Assembly (NCBI RefSeq): GCF_914767665.1
Contig: NC_059506.1
Coordinates: 23,041,825-23,105,824 of the forward strand
Source of the DNA: Harmonia axyridis
Taxonomy: Eukaryota > Arthropoda > Insecta > Coleoptera > Coccinellidae
Direction of reading: 5' to 3'
DNA: 64,000 nucleotides
Shown: in pieces, positions 24,706 through 33,921 of the stretch
Layout: each line of letters starts with the position of its first letter
Numbering within the stretch: the stretch's first letter is position 1
Notes under the pieces: generated by a model
The model's input: the letters and a program-made list of their open reading frames with translations, nothing else
What the model was told of the DNA's origin: nothing
Database searches by the model: none
Translations under genes and position numbers: made by a program

Positions 24706-24777
24706 TCCTCGATAGCTCAAAGACGAGAGCATCGGACTAGTAATTCGGAGGTTGTGGGTTCGAGTCCCGCTCGGGTA
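24706..24777 (+). tRNA. tRNA-like sequence, anticodon loop as tRNA-Thr(AGT); probable SINE head
   Basis: The D arm GCTC...GAGC, the anticodon stem TCGGA/TTCGG around loop CTAGTAA (AGT at 24739-24741), and the T arm GTGGG-TTCGAGT-CCCGC all fold correctly. The box B sequence GGTTCGAGTCC is canonical. The acceptor stem is poor: TCCTCGA on the 5' side does not pair well with CTCGGGT. That argues against a working tRNA gene. An A/T-rich body and a (ATCT)-type tail follow, so the likely identity is a tRNA-derived SINE. Confidence 0.6.
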
Positions 24778-24857
24778 GGTAATTTTTTCAGAATTGAAAA
24801 ATTGTCTGAAAGCCCCGAAATCAATTTAATAAACACATCCATCTATCTATCAAAATC
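24706..24857 (+). mobile_element. tRNA-derived SINE
   Basis: The tRNA-like head (24706-24777) is followed by about 55 bases of unrelated body and then a short tetranucleotide tail, CATCCATCTATCTATCA, at 24835-24851. Head, body and simple-repeat tail together are the usual SINE layout. The partner LINE is not identifiable here. Confidence 0.55.
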
Positions 24858-25345
24858 GTACACCTCCGCGTCCACGCCACTGTCGCAGGCGGCTCGCACG
24901 ATTCGGCGTAGGCGTACACGAAACGTTGTAGTTTTATCGATCTTTCAACGGCCGGGCCACGCACTGAATGTGTAACGTCGCCGTGCAGACCCCGGACAGG
25001 AGAGTGCGGTGCGGCACGGAGCGAAGGGACCGAAACGATAAAAAAGGCCGGGGTTTCGAACGAACGCTTTTTCGGCACTCTCTACGGTCCAGGACCGGCG
25101 CGGCCGGATATTTCGCAATATTCGCATAATTTATCGTAGTATGCGCGTCGTTACCGGGCGTGCAGGAAAAAAAAAATGACGTAGTGCCGGGTTATTTTAC
25201 GTTTTTTTGCGGGTTGATTTGGGTTCTGCCGCCTGCAGCTGGGGTTGGTTCGGAGGGGGGGTTTTGGAGATGGTTTATAATTCAGGGGGAGCAGAGTCGT
25301 GGGGGTTTTAAGGGTAGGTTTGAGATTAGAATGCGCGAGATATGG
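24858..25345. promoter_or_regulatory. GC-rich island, possible regulatory DNA
   Basis: Strongly CpG-rich block. It contains CGATAAAAAAGGCCGGGG near 25037, which resembles GCATAAAAAAGGCCGGGAG in the island near 38488. The frames on both strands are by-products of low stop-codon density. Confidence 0.3.
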
Positions 25346-25365
25346 CTTTTTCAAATTTCGTAGTG

Positions 25366-25830
25366 AATCCGTTTATTCTGCTAACCTTGTAGAAGAAAAT
25401 CGTGCAGGAATATTTTACATTCACATGGTTATATTCAATTGTAATATGTTGGTACTTGGAACTCGGCTGTCACAGATTTATCTATTATCTGTCAAATTGT
25501 GATACAAAAAACAGTTCTCTCAACAAACATTTTTCATTTTTGAATGAATGAGTCGTAGAATGAGCCTTCTGTACGAGTATTATACGTCATTCTCTCTAAT
25601 TCACTGAATTCTTATTGGAATTGATGAAATATGTTCATAACAATCGTTTAATTTTGGAAAATATGGTTTTTTTCCAACAAAAATTTGACAGATAATAGAT
25701 AAAATCCGTGGCAGGAAAGTACCAACTTATAATAATAATATATATCCATAAAATCTATGCGAATGTGAGATATTCTCGCACGATTTCGTTCTACAAAATG
25801 TGACAGAATAAACGGATTAGTCTGACTGAA
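25366..25830. repeat. Family B element, copy 2, diverged palindrome
   Basis: The arm 25366-25530 (AATCCGTTTATTCTGC, GTAGAAGAAAATCGTGCAGG) is repeated inverted at about 25660-25815 (CTCGCACGATTTCGTTCTAC, AATAAACGGATT). The spacer has GAATGAGCCTTCTGTACGAG as in copy 1. More diverged than copy 1. Confidence 0.65.
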
Positions 25831-25945
25831 CTAGAGAAAATATTGTCTAATACTCGTTGCAGAAGGCAATTCCAACACTCATGCGTTCGAATTTCGCATT
25901 CGTGTTAGAATAGGAGCCCATTCTGCAACTTGTTTTAGAATAGAT
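25828..25945 (-). repeat. Family A terminal block, inverted
   Basis: Reads, inverted, as the family A left end (TTTTCTCTAGTTCAGTC border, ATGCGAAATTCG palindrome, TATTCTAAAACAAGTTGCAG). It meets the next family A copy head to head across the TATTCTAAAACAAGTTGCAG borders with only about ten bases between. Confidence 0.7.
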
Positions 25946-25948
25946 TAG

Positions 25949-26290
25949 TATATTCTAAAACAAGTTGCAGAATGGGCTCCTATTCTAACACGAATGCGAA
26001 ATTCGAACGCATGAGTGTTGGAATTGCCTTCTGCAACGAGTATTAGACGATATTTTCTCTAGTTCAGTCATCTTTTGTGAAATTTTGTCGAAATTCAATG
26101 CCAAACTCATATTATACATCCTAGTGGCTTTTGTATTGTATCTTGGCAGTTGGTGTGACTGTTACGAAAATTGACAAATTACAGAATTTGAATTTGAATC
26201 GTACCTATCTACGTTTAAAATGAATGTAATGAATTCATTACATCCTTTTTTTCAGTAGTGTAATGAACTCATTAACGATACTGAAATAGA
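25949..26290 (+). repeat. Family A element, copy 3, internally deleted
   Basis: It has the full left border and TTTTCTCTAGTTCAGTC, then the GGCAGTTGGTGTGACTGTTA block. The middle, including the ATG frame, is missing and the terminal hairpin region follows directly. It ends ACTGAAATAGAGGC and runs straight into a family B fragment. Confidence 0.7.
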
Positions 26291-26395
26291 GGCAATTATG
26301 TATAATCCTCGTACAGAAGGCTCATTTTAACACTCGTTCATTCAAAAACACGCCACTTCGTGGCACGTTTTTAAATTTTGGGCTCGTGGAGAAAT
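26290..26395 (+). repeat. Family B fragment
   Basis: TATAATCCTCGTACAGAAGG, CTCGTTCATTCAAAAACACG and CCACTTCGTGGCACGTTTTT match the spacer block of the family B palindrome (about 1035-1140). Only this block is present. Confidence 0.65.
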
Positions 26396-26579
26396 AACCT
26401 TTTTTTTAGCAAAAACTCGAAATTCATTCGATCAAATTGAAATTTGGTAGTTCGTTGTATGATAACGCTGTGGTGGTTCATGGAAATTTTCTACAATATC
26501 GAATTATTGGTAACAGAAAAGGACCTTTTTTCCAATATCAAGGAATTTCCAATTGGAATTATTCATTTTAAAAATGGTT

Positions 26580-26790
26580 ATAATGGCAACACTAACATTT
26601 CTTATGTCATTTGTGTTCAATAGATTATGCGATTCGATTAATAACACTCCAACTACGTTACGAAATTGTTAAATTGTTTTTATCAAAATCAGTGTTAACG
26701 TTTGAGTACCGAGAGAAACTTAAGAAGAATTGATGGACGACGTTTTTAACTTGATCTACTCACTATCATTGTAGAAAATTCCTAAATTTA
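26580..26790 (+). pseudogene. Decayed mariner/IS630-like transposase N-terminal region, copy 1
   Basis: The nucleotide sequence is homologous to 28745-28960 (shared TTGTGTTC, ACGTTACGAAATTGTT / ACGTTTTGAAATCGTT, ATCAAAATCAGTGTTAAC / TTAAAATCAGTGCTTTTT). The copy at 28798 encodes a recognisable transposase start. Here the frame is broken by stops and shifts, with only pieces such as LRYEIVKLF readable. Confidence 0.45.
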
Positions 26791-27379
26791 AAACTTTATT
26801 AGAAATTTCGTGAAAAATTACATGAATAAGCATTTGAAAAAGCATGTACAACTTTCCATCTTGAAATGTCAGAGATTTTCACTTTTTTTCAGCCTTCAGA
26901 AGGATATTTCACTTCCTGACCATTTACTCATATCGTTTGTTGACAATATTCTAAATGCAGGAAATCAAACGCTCAGGCCTCTTCAAGAAAAAATAACTTT
27001 CTCTTTTCAAACCACAGCAGCTTCTCTAATTAATTATTGAGTAATTCTGTTATGTTTCGATATTCCAGTTCGTAGATGCCATCATTCTTCCAGTTTAATA
27101 TTTATACATACAATCTTTGAATTTCATTAAAGTTGATCGACTTCTTTTGGCTATCAGGATATTCGAAGTTACTATAGGTACGTTTAGATTTCACCTTATA
27201 TGTATGGGAATATTGTTTGTTGGATCAGTTGCAGATTCTTGATATGACTTGTTTGCTGATTTTCGACTCACCATTCATCTATCTAGTTATTTTCACTTTT
27301 GTAAAAACTGGTGAAAGGAAAGAAAGGTTTTCTGGTAACAAAAACAAAAATGAATGGCTCAACATGTTACTTAGGAAGT
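26791..27379. other. Unassigned AT-rich sequence
   Basis: Nothing supportable is seen. Confidence 0.5.
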
Positions 27380-27605
27380 CTCAGGCCTAGCGAACACTAT
27401 TTATTGATGGGAAAAAGTATTTTGCAAGCAAGCCAATGGCTTGATGCGTTATTCAGATTCTGCTTCAACGACAACATCATTTAAAAGGAAATTGGCTATG
27501 ATGAGAAAGTGATTGTCGAGGTTGAAACATATTTCGAATGCTGAAAATCTCTCTACAGAAAAGGAATTGAAAAGTTGGAGTCACCCTTGAAGCTGATTAT
27601 TTTTA
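27380..27605 (+). pseudogene. Decayed mariner transposase, C-terminal part
   Basis: Readable pieces are HYLLMGKSI (equivalent of the DYHLFRS block after the third aspartate), YDEKVIVEVETYFEC and LYRKGIEKLE, which follow the order of a mariner C-terminus. Stops and at least one frame change interrupt them. No terminal repeats are evident. Confidence 0.6.
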
Positions 27606-27985
27606 AGAAAAAAGTATTAAAAAATAGTATAGTTATTATTATTAGGTAGCTCTCAAAACCGTTGAAAAAAGCTTAAATCCAAATTACTACCAATAATTGG
27701 GTACAAACTATTGTATACTATTGAGGTCTACCATCTTCAGCTAACTAAACGAACCATTTATAAAAGGGTTGAAACCACGACTCGAAGCTGTCGAAGCAGG
27801 TTTCCAAAACCAAATTCACGAAAATATCTGTCGAGTTGGAGCCAAACTCAAGTGGCACTGTTTGGTAGGACACGGCTGTAACAAACTTACAACCGAAGAT
27901 AAGACCCAAAAGAGAAACGGGGAGTTCAACCAGACTCACAGGAGAAAGCCATAATTGTAGACGGGGAAACTAATGAGGCTATTCT
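27606..27985. other. Unassigned sequence
   Basis: No feature is supported. The frame at 27769-27954 (plus) lacks any known motif. Confidence 0.4.
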
Positions 27986-28640
27986 CGACAATCCCAAAAC
28001 CAGAACTTCACACGCGGCGTTGCCGGATCGATCTCGACCCTCACAGAGACCTCGATCGAACAGCACCGCTTATAAGAAGACTTCGAGAGATTGCCTTCTA
28101 GGAAATTCGAAATTGACGTTCCCCGAGCTTCTTATCTTCCAACAGGAAGCTATCCATCATGTCTCCCATCCATTATGCGAACTACACCAGACGATCCGAG
28201 TACGTAGGACCAATTCATACGAACGAAATTGACTCAATCAGAACGCACAATTCGCCTGGCTTAAGATATCCAAGAGAGAGAGGCCTAGAAATTATGTAAT
28301 ATCCTTATGAGGAGCCGAAACGTTGGAAGCGAACACCTCCTTCCCCTCGATCGATAAGGTGTGCAACTATTTGCCGTCAGCAAGGGGTTGAATGGGGTTA
28401 GCTAGACAAATAGACGAACAAATACGTTTTACATCGGTCGATTCGGGGGTGGCAGGGGGAGGAGGTATCCACAGTCTGAATTTTATGGCTTTGATTCGAT
28501 CGATATGCGGCGTTGGCGGTGCGGAGATGTGCTGCAACGTTGTAACGGCGGTTTTTTGGTCCTTCGAGTCGGATCTTCGTTTTTTTCGGTTGGGTCGATT
28601 TTGGGGAGGAAGGTTGTTTGATTTGTGCTCTGAGGGTTGC
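27986..28640. promoter_or_regulatory. GC-rich island, possible regulatory DNA
   Basis: CpG-rich, repeat-free block with several CGATCGA-type motifs (near 28030, 28350 and 28495). Two opposing frames at 28367-28655 overlap almost exactly, which is typical of stop-poor DNA. Possibly conserved non-coding DNA. Confidence 0.25.
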
Positions 28641-28726
28641 GTAACGAGCATTTGAAATTGTTAAATCAGGTATTGTTGGTTGCTGAGTAAGTTAAATGAA
28701 TTTATTGTGCTCATACATATGCAGAA

Positions 28727-29165
28727 TGGAAACACTCTGTGTTATTTTTTGACATTATTTATGTAATTTGTGTTCGGTAGGTTATGCCGTTTAACCATGG
28801 AAGGATACACGCTTGAACAACGTTTTGAAATCGTTTTATTAAAATCAGTGCTTTTTTGATAATATTGAGAGAAATTTGAGAAGAATTTATGAGAGACATT
28901 AGTCAGTTAATCGACTCACAATTCGTTGTATTCTAGACAAATTTGAAAGTAGTGATGCTCTGTTATCGTGTGAACAAAATTAACTTTCAAATTTGTTTAC
29001 AATAAGACGTCATAATTTTTTCCTAAATTTCTTGCAATAAATAAAAAAAAATAAAATCATTAAATTGAAGATTTCCAAACGTTGTTAAAAGGTATATCTT
29101 TCATTAAATGGTATAACCTACTGAACACAAATGAAACAACTATTAAAAAATAATACAGTGTGGCC
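28727..29165. mobile_element. Foldback element carrying a transposase N-terminal relic
   Basis: Left arm 28727-28830 (GGAAACACTCTGTGTTATTT, TTTGTGTTCGGTAGGTTATG) is mirrored at 29060-29165 (CATTTGTGTTCAGTAGGTTA when inverted). The arms are about 100 bp with moderate divergence. The left arm includes the ATG of a transposase-like frame, so the right arm is an inverted partial copy of the 5' end. Confidence 0.6.
28798..28970 (+). pseudogene. Mariner/IS630-like transposase N-terminal relic, copy 2
   Basis: It begins MEGYTLEQRFEIVLLKSV and, after a frame change, continues RNLRRIYERH and LTIRCILDKFESSDAL. This matches the N-terminal helix-turn-helix arrangement (YTxEQRxxIVKLY..., LRxIYGRH..., TIRRLVxKFExTGSV) of insect IS630-like transposases. 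It is broken by stops and a shift and has no catalytic domain. Confidence 0.6.
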
Positions 29166-29170
29166 ATTAG

Positions 29171-29504
29171 AACCATTTCAAATTGTATCATTCCAATTAG
29201 AAAACCATATACATATATAACAGCGTTGAAATTGAAAGTGAAGTATATCTCAAGATCTTCTTATATGTACATCGCACCAATAGATTCTTTGAATTTTTGT
29301 GAATCAAATTCCTTGATAAGCAATGAGAGTCTATTATGATAATATCTCAGACATGAAAATGTTACTCTCAAGTTGTTTCGCCAAATTTGCTAAATATCTA
29401 CACTTGAGAAAGTCCATAAACTTGACTATAAAGGTTCTCATCGCTCAGTGCTGATACTTAACAAAGACAACCAAATAAAGATGAGATAGTCATTTTTATA
29501 TGGA
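29171..29504. other. Unassigned AT-rich sequence
   Basis: No feature seen. Confidence 0.45.
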
Positions 29505-29770
29505 AATATGTACATGTGCACCACATGGCGCAACCACATAAAGCCAGAAAAACATTGGTCCATTTTGAAGACAACCAAGTCTATTTGTTGTCTTGACCCT
29601 TTAGATCTCCCGATATTTCACCCATTGAAAACGTCTAGGGCATTATCCTCACATACTCTACACGATGTACAAGTATCCTAGGATATAATACCCAAATAGG
29701 AAATCGATATCCCTTTAGGAGTATGCTTAGATATTTTTCTGAGAGCAGCCCAACATATTATTATTTACAT
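29505..29770 (+). pseudogene. Tc1-like (DD34E) transposase fragment
   Basis: One frame reads MAQPHKARKTLVHFEDNQVY, then LLS-stop-PFRSPDISPIENV-stop-GIIL. It matches the region from the second aspartate block (QQDNAPPHKA...) to the glutamate block (WPxxSPDxxPIENxWGII) of Tc1-like transposases. Both stops fall exactly where tryptophan is conserved, as single-base changes from TGG to TGA and TAG. The second aspartate block is degraded. Upstream domains are absent. Confidence 0.75.
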
Positions 29771-30665
29771 ACACACTTTGTTCAATTTCTTACCTATCTC
29801 TAAGAGACATATACATATACAAAAAACTGTTGTAATGGGTATTCTTTTATCTGTATCAATTAGTACTTATGAAAACTTCTCTATTTTCGGTTCGGTTTTG
29901 AATTGAATGTGTTAATAGCAACTTTGGCGTCAGCAAAATAATTTACCGACGTATATGGTCCACCAGCCGGTAAACAGTCTTGGCAACAGATACTGGAAAA
30001 AATACAGAGAACTAGGTCGTGCAAGAAATATTGAACTGCTAGTTAGTTCGATGAAAGATAAAAAGTCTTAGTTCTGTTGAATATACCACTACTATATACC
30101 ACTTGGTGCCATTATCAATTTACCGCGCAGAAATTTCATTGAGAAGAATATATTACACCCTATTTCGAAATTTGTATGGTTTCTCTTTCGAAAACCAAAG
30201 CAAAGTTTGTTTTTATCGCTTCTGAGAAAACAATCAATTCGAGAGTGATTCCAAAGCAAGATGGAGTTTCAACATCCCAACAAGACCGTTTATGCCTAGA
30301 GGGACGAAACGAAAGAAATACGTAATGCTGATGAAGATATAAAACATTTTACGGCGCTACTTCCTCCTGTATTTGTTTCTAAAGACCCGCAGTAAAACTT
30401 GCTGAATATATATAAACATCCTCGTATTGATTACTAATACAATCGAACTACGACGTAACTGCGTAATAAAGCTCTACCAATGGAAGAAATGGTAGAACAC
30501 ACATCTGTCTGTGCTCATTCAACAATAGGGCCTGCATCGATTCCTCGTTTTACGATTCTGCGATGGGTCGAAGTGCAGGATGCAACGGCACAGTTAAGGT
30601 ATGAACAGACAGAACTTTTGCGGTATGGAAATCAACGGTGTTAAGCAGTAAAACTTCTTCTTCCT
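29771..30665. other. Unassigned sequence
   Basis: A 55-codon frame starting at about 30480 (MEEMVEHTSVCAHSTIGPAS...) is moderately GC-rich, but I recognise nothing in it. The remainder is featureless. Confidence 0.35.
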
Positions 30666-31611
30666 AAAAACTATTATTATTATTATTTGAACTGGGGTCG
30701 TTGTGGCTCGGTAAGTCTTCCGGGAACTGCGACCATGTAGATCTTTTGTTCTCTACCCTACTCATTCATGGAAACCCAAGGAGGTCGTCAATGGCGTTGA
30801 TAAAACTGACAACCTCCTTAGGGGCCTTGGCCGTTACCTCTCGGGTATCCAAGACCGGCTTTTCCATATAATGGTTCTTAGGCCAGCCAGCTCTAGACAC
30901 TTGCATACCGCGTGTTCGGCTGTTTCTGCTTCTGATCCACAGAGCCTGCAAGTCTCATCTGCTGACTTTCCCATACGGTACAAATGATGTTTGTACCGAC
31001 AGTGCCCCGTCAGCAGTCCCACCATCACCTGAAGCTCAGCTCGTGACAGCTTCAAGAGCTTTCTGGCGTAGGTAGGTGAAATCATCACGAATTTCTTGGC
31101 CTGAATAAGTCCAGGAGTGTTTATCCAGTGGGTTATCATGTTATTCAACAACCATTGATAGACCGCAGCTTTATGTTTTTTTTTCCTAGCCCACAGAAAG
31201 GCTCAGTCCAGCAGGTCTTAATCTCGATGCACTTTTTTCAAGTTCATCGGCTCTTTCATTTCCTTCAACACCACAGTGGCCTGGTACCCATAGTAGAGTC
31301 ACTTTACTGCCTCTGGCCAGTTGCTACATGGTGTTACGGCACTCCCAGGTCAGCAGAGACCACTGGCAGTACGATTACAGGGATCTCAGCTTGGTCTGGA
31401 TGTCCGTGGTGATGTGGACATGCGCCCTCTTGAGGTTCGTTTTAAGACACTCCTGAGCGCATACGTAAACAGTCAGTATCTCGGTCTGTAAAATAGAAGG
31501 CTCACTTCCCAGGGCTTTAGAGATCCTCAGTTTAGGTCCATATACCCTAATGCCAGTACCTCTCTCTGATTTTGATCCATCGGTGAACCATATGGATGAC
31601 TTTTTGTTCAA
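30666..31611 (-). pseudogene. 5'-truncated jockey-like non-LTR retrotransposon, RNase H to 3' end
   Basis: On the minus strand, 31611-31375 reads IWFTDGSKSERGTGIRVYGP and then LQTEILTVYVCAQECL, the opening of a retroelement RNase H domain: the first D in TDGS, E in the QTE block, and D of TTD further on. After frameshifts, 31151-30766 reads WINTPGLIQAKKF, MVGLLTGHCRYKHHLYRMG and CRLCGSEAETAEHAVCKC, the C-terminal cysteine/histidine tail typical of these proteins. A (TTA)n run at 30668-30687 marks the 3' tail. The element is truncated and frameshifted. Confidence 0.85.
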
Positions 31612-31689
31612 ACAATTCCATTAGATTCATACTAATAGTCGTGTCTCATTATTTTCGCGTAGTTGTGGCATTGAAAATAACTCAATGGA

Positions 31690-31850
31690 GACCACGCATG
31701 AGTAAAAGAAGCGTTGGAAGACCACTTTAAAGATGGCGATATGATGATATGACATGACATTAAGGACATCGCAGGAAATCAGTGGATGATGAAAACACGG
31801 GATAGGAAAACATGGAAGAGTTTAGAAGAAGCCTATATCCAACAATATCA
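31690..31850 (+). pseudogene. 3' terminal fragment of a second non-LTR retrotransposon
   Basis: After a GRPL-stop-RW block, the frame reads GNQWMMKTRDRKTWKSLEEA and YIQQY, the usual end of a class of insect reverse transcriptase ORFs (GRPxxRWxDDI...AGxxWMRxAQDRxxWKxLGEAYVQ). The frame shifts once near 31750. It points opposite to the jockey-like tail at 30666-31611, so it is a different insertion. A GA/G-rich simple repeat follows at 31857-31890. Confidence 0.75.
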
Positions 31851-31890
31851 AACGGCTGGAGAGAGAAAGAGAGAGAGAGAAAGGGGGGGG

Positions 31891-32175
31891 GGTTCAATCT
31901 GCCTGCTGCCGCAACTAACGCATCGCTCCCGCTCCCGCAGTCCCGCGTCGGTCTGTTCAAACCTTTACCTTTAGCATAATCTTCGAAACGGGACGTTTCT
32001 ATACGGAACGGATGGCATATTAATCGTGGTATTTCGCGATGAAGGCTGAAAGCGTGATCTTCGCGACATTTAGTCGACAATGAAGCTGCCACGGATCGTT
32101 AAACGTTGAACGTAAGGCGTTGATTTATAAGGTTTAGTGCGCTGCTCTTTTGACCTCTGCACACTATCATTACGG
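31891..32175. promoter_or_regulatory. GC-rich island, possible regulatory DNA
   Basis: CpG-rich, repeat-free block after the GA/G run. The opposing frames have no domain. Function is not shown. Confidence 0.2.
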
Positions 32176-32243
32176 GCTGAGATGCCATTTATTCCGGTGT
32201 CTTGGACGTCTGACTATTCTTCTTTCGTAATGTGGGGGGAACC

Positions 32244-32831
32244 ATAGAGTAATGAACATAGATAGAGGGAGTATACGCAATTTTTACATGTCCCCAACAT
32301 GGTTAGATTACGTTGTCAGATAGTGACATATTTTCAAATCCACAGTTTTACTATATCATCATGAATGTATATTATATTGAATGAAAAATATTTATTTGAG
32401 TGATTCCCGATTAAATATGCAAATTTGAATATTTGGAATCCGATATTTTTCCTAATTGTCGAATTTATAATAAGCAGAATATTTGTTATTTTCTGTATCT
32501 ACCTGCTGAAACCCAAGGTTTGTCAACTTTTGCTCTTCTAGTGTCATCGGTTGTTTCACGTCGTTTGGCGCGCTTGAAGTTTGTTTTCTGAATTCCTGAT
32601 ATATGTAGGTATTTATTTCAATATATTTTGAGTTGATATGAAACGTTGATTCACTATGGGACTTAAGAAGTGCGTTTTTTGTGAAGAAACTCGCGAATTG
32701 AGTGAAATATCGTATCACTGATATGTTTTCATTTCCGCGCGCTTCATGTCAAATTTGATAGTTCATGTTGGGGACAAAATTTGCTTACTGAAAATGACAT
32801 ACGCTCCCTCTATCTATGTTTATCACTCTGA
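32244..32831. mobile_element. MITE of family P3, copy 1 (588 bp)
   Basis: Inverted ends: ATAGAGTAATGAACATAGAT then AGAGGGAG on the left, and CTCCCTCTATCTATG then TTTATCACTCTGA on the right. A second inverted block (CCCCAACATG) lies on both sides. The copies at 60824-61410 and 61976-62510 are closely similar throughout. The flanks GGGGGGAACC and GTGGTGATCC are a plausible but diverged target duplication. The interior carries a short ATG frame, MGLKKCVFCEETRELSEISY, at 32656-32721. A minus-strand frame at 32452-32718 ends YKFDN. Confidence 0.8.
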
Positions 32832-33390
32832 GTGGTGATCCAATTTTAATTCAACCATGGCTATGGTCCTTGTTTACACCGAATACATTCAGCTGGTTGG
32901 ATAATTTTGAATCAACTGGCAGTGAAGTTTCCTAAAAAAAGTGCTTGTTGAATAAGAAATATAACTGATTAAATATACAGTTAAATACCTCTCCTAATGA
33001 AGGTTGGAAATAAACATGGCGAGAGTTGACTGGTGTTGTAGTCAAACCACTCCTTCAGGTTCCACAGCCAGCTTGTTCTTGTTCTTCTTCTACCTCTTTT
33101 CCCGAATACATTTCCTTACAGTATGAACTGGAGTAACCTCTTAGCGAATGGCATGAATTAAATTCTGCAATTTTCTTGACTTGTTTATCTTCAACTCATC
33201 TCGACACTCCTTGATTTGATTACTATCAGTTAGAATTATTGTCAAAACGTCAATACATAAGGTTGCACTTTGAGTTCACAGAACTCCTTACTTCCTTATT
33301 TCTGTTCGATTTCAATAGCATTTCGATTATTTGAAGCTGCATTCAGGTTGAGTGACGCAGAATTTCAGCTTTTTTTAGCTTTCTCAACAT
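32832..33390. other. Unassigned AT-rich sequence
   Basis: No feature seen. Confidence 0.5.
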
Positions 33391-33921
33391 TTCATTATTG
33401 TAATGAGTTCATTACACTACTAAAAACAGTTCTGTAATGAACTCATTACAGCATTGTTTTAAGTTATATTTATATTCGTTTTGTGATTGTCTACACTGAC
33501 TCCCGATCCTATCAAATTTCAATATACGTCAATTGTCAATATAATATAATTTGGATATAGTGAAATGATTCGCATAATTATTCGCAATTTCTCTCAATTC
33601 TGTTGGTGTTGAATCGATTTCGGCAGACATAATTCACGAATTTAATGCGTAATTATAAATTATTTCAAAATTCGAAACGTACGATTCAAGTTCAAATTCC
33701 GTAATCAGTCAGTTTTCGTAACAGACAACAACTGCCAAGATACAATACAAAAGTCACTAGTATGTAATATCCGATTTTTTCATTGAATTTCGACAATATT
33801 TCACAAATCTTGACTGAAATAGAGATAATATCGTCTAATCCTCGTTGCAGAATGCAATTCCAACACTCATGCATTCGTGTTGGATTAGGAGTCCATTCTG
33901 CCACTTGTTTTATAATATACT
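33391..33921 (-). repeat. Family A element, copy 4
   Basis: Full-length inverted copy. The terminal hairpin TAATGAGTTCATTACACTAC / GTTCTGTAATGAACTCATTA comes first, then the inverted ATG frame near 33632, CTATTTCAGTCAAGATTTGT inverted at about 33810, and the GCAGAATG/TTGTTTTATAATATA border at the far end. Confidence 0.75.

Noticed and set aside
24706..24777. Functional tRNA-Thr gene
   Set aside because: The acceptor stem does not pair well and a SINE-like body and tail follow.
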